NCBI GenBank assembly: GCA_016490725.1
Contig: JAEMHR010000148.1
Coordinates: 1-64,000 of the forward strand
Reading direction: 5' to 3'
DNA length: 64,000 nucleotides
Origin: Amphichorda felina
Taxonomy: Eukaryota; Ascomycota; Sordariomycetes; Hypocreales; Bionectriaceae
In this document: piece by piece, positions 57,061 to 64,000 of the stretch
Layout: every line of letters starts with the position of its first letter
Position numbering within the stretch: the stretch's first letter is position 1
Made by a program: the position numbers and the translations under genes
The notes under the pieces: model-generated
Told to the model about the DNA's origin: nothing
Databases searched by the model: none
Seen by the model: the letters and a program-made list of their open reading frames with translations, nothing else

Positions 57061-57918
57061 AAAAGGGGGAAAGGGGGATGTGTTCTCTCAGCATCAAGCA
57101 TCTGAGGACAAGTAATATATAGAGATTGTTCGAGTTTAATATAGGCTGAGGTGTGAGAAATATCAACCCGAGAAATTATAGAAGACTTGTAAACCCCCGA
57201 CGGTGATGATTAGGCAAAGCTGCTTCCTAGAAGGTATATTGAGGCAACTTAAAAAGTGCTGAGGCATAGCGTCTAGCTTTGCCTATTTAAATGAGAGCAA
57301 CCTTTTCTGACCTGATCGGCGATTACCTAGGTAGGTAGTCTATTCAAGGCGTTCTGATCGGCGATTGGGTATAATTAATTTATATGGGAGTTCTTAAATA
57401 GGAAAGATGACACCTTTGTAATGCCAAAATAGGAATTTTTATGCTCCCATGGTGGAAGGATGAGCGTAGTGAGGATGGCCTCTCCGGCTACGAGCCCCTG
57501 GAGGGCCCTCGTAATCAATAACAGGCCTCGAAGTCAACGCTCAGAGAGGCAGACCTCGCAGTCAACGGCAGCCCCAGTTAATGCCATCAGAGGTAGCCCC
57601 TGTAATTAGAGGCATTACCAGTAGGCCCCGCAGCCAGCAGCAGCAAAGGCGTAGGAGACTAACGGCAGGCCTCGCAGCCAGAGGCATTACAGTTGGAGGT
57701 ATCACAGGCCTCGTATAATCTGTTAAATTATAGCTATTTAAGCAAGTTTTTGGAAATGCGTGGCATAATCGCGCAGCTTTGCCTTCCCTTTTGGTGGCGT
57801 ATCATCGCTAACAACACGGTCTGGTAGAACGACTCTGCGATCAATGTCAGGACTAAGAAATTGGCTGGATAACACCCCCCCTCCAGTTCTCCTTGTTTGC
57901 TCTGGACAGTACAGCCTC
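57061..57918. other. convergent AT-rich region with decayed repeats
   Basis: Between the stops of the proline-rich protein and SGNH genes. It holds a 13-bp direct repeat ctgatcggcgatt (57312-57324 and 57354-57366), a small inverted repeat (taggcaaagct 57211-57221; agctttgccta 57275-57285) with a third related copy at 57775-57783, and the degenerate repeat array listed next. No intact gene is recognised. Confidence 0.6.
57501..57720. repeat. degenerate minisatellite-like array
   Basis: Five related blocks start with agg/agacctcg or aggccccg: 57523-57539, 57551-57567, 57623-57640, 57667-57681 and 57706-57720. The inner ones continue with cag[tc]ca. Copies of agaggcattac occur at 57608 and 57680. 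Spacing is irregular and identity moderate. Confidence 0.7.
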
Positions 57919-60033
57919 CTAGTCATTTCCCTTACAGCCGTCGGTCCAGCCGCCAGCGGCCTTGACCACCTTGTTATTCTTGAAGCACCGTTGCCTCACG
58001 AAGACGGGCGTGCGGAACGAGGCCTTCCACTCGTAGCCTTCCTCCGAGGGCTCGTCATAGTACTTGAACTTCCAGTTGGTGGTGCCCAGGCCGTAGCAGC
58101 TCTTCATGTTGGGCAGCAGGGTCTTCTGGCCGTGGTCCCACGAGGAGAAGCCGGCGCCCTCGATCTCGTAGGAGCCCCAGAGGAACTTCCACCAGCCCTG
58201 GCACTTGCCGATGGGCTCCGTGGGCGGCGGCCAGGGCCTGCTCTCCCTCTTGGGCGTGACCTCGTACGTGTACTGGCCGCGCACGTACTGGCCGCCCTGC
58301 TTCCAGTTGATGCCCATGCCGTTGTCCGTGTCGCAGTTGTGGATGAGCTTCTTCATCGAGTCGACGCACTCGTCGTGGTCAAAGTCGGAGGCGTCGCTGC
58401 CGAGCTGGACCTTGAAGGAGTGCTCCTCCGGGGTGCCCTCGTCGTACGTCTTCTCGTACTTCCAGCCGACCGTGTGCTCCGGCTGCTCGACGTTATCGCA
58501 GAAGTCCTTGTAGTGCTTGTCGAGGCGGTCGGCCAGGGCGTAGGTCTTGGAGTCGGTGGAAGACCAGCAGCGGAACTGGTCGCTGATCTCGCACGAGGGC
58601 GGCTTGACGCCCAGGACCACCGAACGCAGGTCCATGACCTCGGCCAGCGCAAAGGACGCAATCGTGACATGGCCGTTCACGTTGGGGTGGAAGTTGGCGC
58701 CGATCTTGTTTGGGAGGCCCATCCCCATAGTCACGTCCCAGTTGTCGTCGCCAGGGCATCCAGGGGCCTCCGGGTCTCGACGGGCAAGGACTCTCCGTGC
58801 TATGTGTGGGGGATTGGGAGACCGGAAGAGGACGCTGTCATAGATGAGCTCTGTTCCGTGCTGCACACGCTTCTCGTGCTCTTCCTCGAGGCTCTGAAGC
58901 ATGTGTAGCTCTGTCTCATTGAGATCCCGCTTGCGAACCTCATCATGGTGAATGTCGCGCCACCAGTTGAACCACGGGTGGGTGTCTGGCTTGATAAACT
59001 GCATGTCGGGGTGCTTGGGGTCTGGGTAGTCCCCGTTGCTAGAGAGCGAGCACATCTGCCCATCCACACCCTCGTATACCCAGCGGTCCCAGTCTGCAAA
59101 GCCGATTTTGTACTTGACGCTCTTGTCCTCGGCCACTTCATTGATAGCATCGACGGTGGCCTGGTTGATCCCCTTGACGAGCTTGTTGAAGCGCTTGCGA
59201 CGCTCAAGAGTGAGAGGCTGGGTCCAACGGAACGGTTTCAGGTTCAAATACCAAAACAGGTCCCACGTCTGATGGTCGCAGTTTTCCTCTGTGGCGTCGA
59301 AGAATTGCGCATAGCCGTTGACAACGACAATTCCGTCGGATTTCACCTTATCCTTCAGCTCATATAGGATGGATTTGAGGTTGGGTTTTATGATGGTCTC
59401 GATGTTTTCCTCCGCTATAGAAATGACATTCTCACAAGCCTTTTTGGCGTTGGACGATACCAGAATGCAGTAATAGATAATGCTTGCCTACGGGGCCCAA
59501 ATGTCAGCCAGCATGCTCCGTTCCCTGGGACTTATGTCTTCTATTTTCATGGTTCAGCTTACCAGACACAGGTCGTTTCCGCCAGCCGTCATGATGACCA
59601 AGTCCAGATCACCATTGAGATGTTCAGCCTGCTGGTATATTTGGCCGGCCCGGTCGCCACTGCAGGCTAGAAACTGGAAATCGTCGACCGAGCCCCCCAA
59701 TTGTCTGTTGATTATCATTGGGTAAGATAAGTCATAGCGGGCGCAGTACCAATCGCCGTGGCCACTGATCTTGCCATTGGGAAGGGTGATGGCGAGTTCT
59801 TCTGTAAGCATATCGCCCAGCGGAGATCCAGAACCGATGCCAGCAGTGTAGCTGTCTCCAATGGCCGCCCATCGCTTCACCCACGAGAAATCCGATGGAT
59901 CCTTGTCCCTCTTGGTGAGCTCAGAGGGAACCGGAATCCCTACCGAGGGGGCGATTGCACCTCTGACTGCAGGAACATAGGCATGTGTAGCTCCGAATAG
60001 GGCCAGCAGGCTTGTGAAGCCCAGCGGAGACAT
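57919..60033 (-). CDS. secreted SGNH/GDSL hydrolase with Cys-containing C-terminal extension
   Basis: Two exons, 60033-59563 and 59487-57919, phase 0 junction, giving 679 aa. A signal peptide (FTSLLALFGATHAYVP) opens the protein. SGNH blocks are complete: GDSYTAG (residues 59-65, nucleophile Ser), the oxyanion Gly region, GGND (151-154) and HPNVNGH (about 422-428, catalytic His). These enzymes hydrolyse esters of lipids or acetylated polysaccharides. From about residue 490 to the end lies an extension with several cysteines: first a part with CVDSMKKLIHNC...GQYTYEV resembling the C-terminal module of the proline-rich protein next door, then a second (SCYGLGTTNWKFKYY, VRQRCFKNNKV, GGWTDGC). 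The catalytic C-terminal exon is markedly GC3-richer than the first exon. It is divergent from the chitinase. Confidence 0.9.
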
Positions 60034-60791
60034 TTGGTTGGTGAATGATATTCTTATGATGAAAATGCGGTGTAATAGAAAGGAAGAGGCTTATTGAGAA
60101 TCATGAGTTTTACAGTCTGGTCATGTAGCGGCCAACAACACTCAAAGGTTGAGAGAAGGGGGTGCTCAGAGCTCGGAGAAGGTCGACCCAAGGGACGAAA
60201 TCTAGAGTCCAATGGAGGTACATATTCAATGTTCCCATAAATCAAGGACTTCCGGCTACTGGGTGTATGTGTTGGTCCTCGCAATCTCGCCAGGAGGTAG
60301 AAAGTAGCCATGTGGCGTGGTTCTGGGCCGCGTTCATGTGTCCAGTCTATTTGCATCCACAACTTGAGGATACATACTATTAATATCAAACCCTCAAGTG
60401 CTATATAAATCTTGGGTTGCAGCCAAGCAGAGACGTGCGGCACATCTCGCATTCCTGATGCGACCTGCAGACCAGGACCAACATACCATAACCACCCCAT
60501 GTTCCTGGACATATGCAACGGTTGTTGTTGGTCGCAAAGTATCGGTACATAGGCATCGAGAGCAACCAACACAGCATGCCTACTGGGCTCACGAGCCACA
60601 AGTTGGTCACAATGGGCCACAGCCCGTCTTCGTCAAGCCAACAGCAAGATATTGTTCGAAGAAAATGAAAATATGGGGTTATCCGTTCTCGCCAATTTTC
60701 CCAGTATCAAAAGGATCCCCCACCGAGATATTCTGTGAGAGCCATCGTCGTCACTCACTTAGTTTCTTCCTGCAGTGGTCCAGTCTCTAAG
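60034..60791. promoter_or_regulatory. divergent promoter shared by SGNH hydrolase and chitinase
   Basis: A 758-bp gap between two divergent secreted-enzyme genes. A tatataaat element on the plus strand at 60402-60410 is one possible TATA box. Open frames here are not supported. Confidence 0.5.
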
Positions 60792-62830
60792 ATGGTGCCC
60801 AATTTCTTCTCTAGCTTTTTCTTCTTCTTGGGGTTTGGTCTCCTGGGCCATATTCATGGCCTTAGCCTTGATACTTTCGGCGGACAGGCAGAAATGTCCC
60901 GGATGGGGCAATCTCTGGTCGATAACTCTCAGAATGACGGCGTGAAACTCCTCGCAGCGGCCGAAAAAGCAAAGGAACAGGATTATACGTGCAGCAAGAC
61001 CAAGAAATGCAAGATTGGCTGCTGTGGCCCGCTGTGAGTTTCCCCCATATGTTGCTACATGTGCGATGTACTTTACCACATGCTCTTTTCACATTGCTTA
61101 CTCTAGGCTTTATACGCCAACAGCGACGACAAGGGAGACGGGGTCTGTGGCTTAGGGCCCAAGTTCTGCGGAGACGACTGTACTTCGACCTGCCACTGGA
61201 AGAGCGAATGCGATCCCGGCTGGGGCATCGAGTGGTCCAACGCCACGACCTGTCCCCTGAATGTGTGCTGCAGCGTCCATGGCTTCTGCGGCACTACATC
61301 TGATTTCTGCAAGGGGACCATCCCATCACCGCAGTGCGGCCTGAAGGAGCGCACGTCTGAAAAGAGAACCATCGGCTACTACGAGGGATGGAACTACCAG
61401 AAGCCCTGCGGTAACATGGAGCCTGAGGAAATCCCTCTCGGCTATTATACTCACATCAACTTTGCGTTCGCCCTTGTCAATCCGGATACCTTCCGCATTG
61501 ACCCCATGGATGAAGGCACAGCATCGCGATACGGGCGTGTATCGGCTCTAAAGGCGAAGCAAACACATCTCGAGGTGTGGATTGCCGTTGGCGGATGGGC
61601 TATGAACGACCCTGGTCCATATCGGACAGCCTTTTCTGACATGGCCAAATCTGAAGCAGCCCAGGACGCCTTCTTCGACTCATTGATCTCGTTCCTTAAG
61701 AGATATGATTTTGACGGGGTCGACCTGGATTGGGAATAGTAAGTGGCCAACCCCCATTGATAAACGCGGTGGTTTCGACCTGTTCCTGTGCTGATGCGAC
61801 TTGGAGTTCATTACAGCCCCGTGGCTCCAGATCGCGGCGGGATCCCTGAAGATTTTGACAATTTGGTAAACTTGCTCAAGAGGCTTCGGCAGCGCCTCAA
61901 TGAGTCCGGCAAGAACTACGGCCTGAGCATTACTTTGGTGAGTGGCATTATAAAGATTGGACTACTTCTTTCACTGATCGGACCTGTAGCCTGCTTCATA
62001 CTGGTACTTGAAAGGATTTAACATCATTGATATGGAACCTTACCTCGACTGGTTCAACATTATGACCTATGATATCCGTCAGTCTTTCCCCAAGGATTGA
62101 TGGCTTCCAGACAGTAATCCCTGACAAGAGAGCTAGACGGCGTGTGGGACTCCAAGATTGAGGAGCTAGGCCCTTACGCCTTTGCCCATACCAACCTTAC
62201 CGAGATCCAAATGGGTCTTGAGCTCCTGTGGCGTAACAACATCAACCCTGGCCGCGTGGTACTTGGCCTCGGGTTTTACGGACGCAGTATGTCCCTATAG
62301 ATTCCCACTTGAATATAGAATCCGACGCTCACAACGACAGGTTTCACCATGAAAGACCCCAGCTGCATGGATGCCGGCTGCGAATTCACCGAAGGCGCTG
62401 AGGGGGGCGAGTGCACAGGCACTCCAGGTGTTCTCTCAGCAGCCGAGATCAACAAGATCATCAAGAAGGGCGCCAAGATAAAGTTTGACAAAAAGGCCGC
62501 TGTCAAGATTGTGACGTGGGACTCTAACCAGTGGGTGTCGTGGGATGACGCCGAAACGTTGAAGATGAAGGTCGATTACGCCAACAAACATTGCCTTGGG
62601 GGGTAAGTTATAGGATCTCACGCCAGCCCACGATCACTATATGATCTCTTGGTCTATGATAGTTGCTAATGAACTGTGCGTTCAGCACAATGGTTTGGGC
62701 CGTTGACTTGGACGATGGAACACTAATCAATGCTCTCTCTGAGAGCATCGAAAGGCCAAAGGACGAAGTAGTCAAGGTGTCCCCTTTGCTGGATTGCTTC
62801 GGCACTGGTCCGCTGAAGAGCGAGCTCTGA
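60792..62830 (+). CDS. secreted GH18 chitinase with chitin-binding (CBM18-like) region
   Basis: Seven exons: 60792-61033, 61124-61738, 61817-61937, 61990-62077, 62137-62286, 62341-62602 and 62686-62830, all in phase, giving 540 aa. The first acceptor (ccaacag, 61123) is preferred over ctctag at 61110 because only it keeps the frame. A signal peptide (FFFFLGFGLLGHIHG) precedes a Cys-rich segment with KIGCCGPL, GVCGLGPKFCGDDC and NVCCSVHGFCGTTSDFC, which fits CBM18-type chitin binding. The GH18 barrel follows: GYYEGWN, YTHINFAFA, VWIAVGGW, FDGVDLDWEY (catalytic Glu, about residue 285), WFNIMTYDIHG, GLGFYGRSF and TMVWAVDLDD. It resembles large fungal subgroup-C chitinases but is shorter and shows no LysM domain. 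It should cleave chitin outside the cell. Confidence 0.92.
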
Positions 62831-63261
62831 GGGTATTTGTAAAGTGATGTCGGTTAGATCAAGTGGCTGGCTATGTGCCAACAATCACATGAATGTCAGC
62901 CCTGTCAAATTATAGATGTACAAATTAATGGGTGTTGAATTCATGGCATTCGTCCTAAACTGGATGATCTTTTGTCCCTACCTTATTCAATTATATCTCC
63001 CTACTTACTACTAGTTGTAGTTAGTCTCCAGACGCTTCTAGATCTAGATGACTCAATATGTGTACATGTCCACGGACTATCAATGATTGAAATTTTCGAA
63101 TACTATTCAACTTGTACTTTCACTAGCGGCCTATATACTGCCTAGTAGAGAAACCCCCTAAAACTGCTTTCTGCTGCCACATCATACATGCGTGCCTTTC
63201 TTGTGCACACATCATCACTTGTGTCAAGTGAAACGAGACGGGACGTCATATAGTAGGTAAT
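62831..63261. other. convergent AT-rich intergenic region
   Basis: 431 bases between the chitinase and metalloprotease stops. Nothing else is recognised. Confidence 0.5.
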
Positions 63262-64000
63262 TCAGCAGACGCCACCTTCAGTATCTCCTGCAGTCTGTCT
63301 ATTCCGCCGGATCTTATCGAAAGGGTTCTTGTTCTTGGATCCGGGGAGGTTGTGAAGGACAGATTTGAAATTGAACTTTGAGCCGTAGATGGTCAGAAGC
63401 TTGTTGATGTCCTTTGACGACGGCCCCTGTCGCACGGGGATCTCCTCAGACTTCTCGGAATCCTTCTTGTCGCTCACGGTCAGGATGACGCGTCGATTAT
63501 CTGCACCATCAGATGCGTCGCCCTTGCCACCGGAACGGCTCGGGTAGAGCATGAGAGAGTCTCGGTCGATCTCAGAGTCATCTAGAAACTCGCCCATCTC
63601 AAAAGGCAGCCACTCCTTACCCGAGAACTTGTAGTTCTTGGCTTTTGCGATGCTCGTGCACATGAGTTCCACTTCGAGTTCTGGCGTAAAGGGATTTTTT
63701 TTTCTCGCCTCTTCAGCCTTTTCCTCAAAGTCGGCTAGATTTTCGCACTTGAAGTTCTTGGTGTGGAAGTGGTTGCCATCGAAGATTTTCCAGGCCGAGG
63801 TGTCGTCTCTGTGCTCGGGGCTGGTATACCACCAGTTTCTATTCTGGTGCTCGTGATAAAGCCCCCAAACGTGCCCAATCTCATGTGCAGCATTGATATT
63901 TGGATCCAGGTTGCCAACTTTCTTGGAATCGCTGAGGTGCATGACTGGACCTCCTTCGTCCTCGGGGTCTTGGGCGTCCACCGGAGGGAGAGCAACCGTA
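63262..64000 (-). CDS. astacin-like zinc metalloprotease, C-terminal part (5' end outside window)
   Basis: The minus-strand frame is open to the window edge and stops at 63262, with 245 codons visible. The zinc motif HEIGHVWGLYHEHQ (63846-63885) is the astacin/metzincin HExxHxxGxxHE form, with three His ligands and the catalytic Glu. A Met-turn candidate follows at SLMLYPS. The C-terminal 70 residues are basic (KNKNPFDKIRRNR). The signal peptide and propeptide would lie upstream, outside the window, so secretion is inferred from the family. It sits tail-to-tail with the chitinase. Fungal astacin-like proteases are few and poorly studied; substrate unknown. Confidence 0.85.
   Translation of the reverse strand, partial: TVALPPVDAQDPEDEGGPVMHLSDSKKVGNLDPNINAAHEIGHVWGLYHEHQNRNWWYTSPEHRDDTSAWKIFDGNHFHTKNFKCENLADFEEKAEEARKKNPFTPELEVELMCTSIAKAKNYKFSGKEWLPFEMGEFLDDSEIDRDSLMLYPSRSGGKGDASDGADNRRVILTVSDKKDSEKSEEIPVRQGPSSKDINKLLTIYGSKFNFKSVLHNLPGSKNKNPFDKIRRNRQTAGDTEGGVC

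Noticed and set aside
57844..58908. 354-residue plus-strand frame opposite the SGNH gene
   Set aside because: Mirror frame of a GC3-rich exon. The minus strand holds the GDS, GGND and HPN...GH blocks.
60054..60620. 188-residue minus-strand frame between SGNH hydrolase and chitinase
   Set aside because: It lies in the shared promoter, directly upstream of the SGNH start codon, and shows no domain.

Overview
The window is nuclear DNA of a filamentous ascomycete. It holds intron-poor genes with short introns (about 50-150 nt, GT...AG, often a gctaac-type branch site 15-20 nt before the acceptor), pyrimidine-rich leaders, GC-rich third codon positions in core genes, and protein families typical of filamentous fungi (a Crb2/Rad9-type checkpoint adaptor, an EF-hand MscS channel, PaxM-type monooxygenases, GH18 chitinases). 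The gene content suits Sordariomycetes; genus and species cannot be read from the sequence. No rRNA, tRNA, CRISPR array or intact transposon was found.

Layout. 1-10 kb: the tail of a membrane protein, a single-pass protein with a Cys-rich ectodomain, a cytosolic GH18 protein, an SRPK-like kinase in five exons, a mitochondrial FAM210/Mrx11-like protein and nucleoside diphosphate kinase (minus strand, five exons). 10-23 kb: ER glucosidase II alpha subunit, an EF-hand mechanosensitive channel and a large disordered WW-domain protein. 23-35 kb: a BRCT DNA-damage adaptor, a single-pass membrane protein, a PAP2-type integral membrane enzyme and a stand-alone FAD monooxygenase. 35-49 kb: four membrane-traffic genes (Mso1-like, Gyp7-like TBC GAP, VPS55, TRS120), interspersed with an F-box/ankyrin protein and the ribosome-biogenesis factor MAK16. 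49-53 kb: AT-richer sequence and a second ankyrin protein.

53.5-64 kb looks like accessory DNA devoted to secreted proteins: a giant proline-rich repeat protein, a secreted SGNH/GDSL hydrolase, a CBM18-GH18 chitinase sharing a divergent promoter with the hydrolase, and an astacin-like zinc metalloprotease cut by the window edge. The proline-rich protein and the SGNH hydrolase appear to end in related cysteine-containing modules. Degenerate repeats and possible element debris lie between them. Chitin cleavage, ester hydrolysis and proteolysis together would suit attack on another organism's wall or cuticle, or remodelling of the fungus's own wall; this is inferred from content only.

Exon boundaries were placed by hand from GT/AG sites, reading phase and family conservation. 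All multi-exon models given keep the frame, but none is supported by transcripts.
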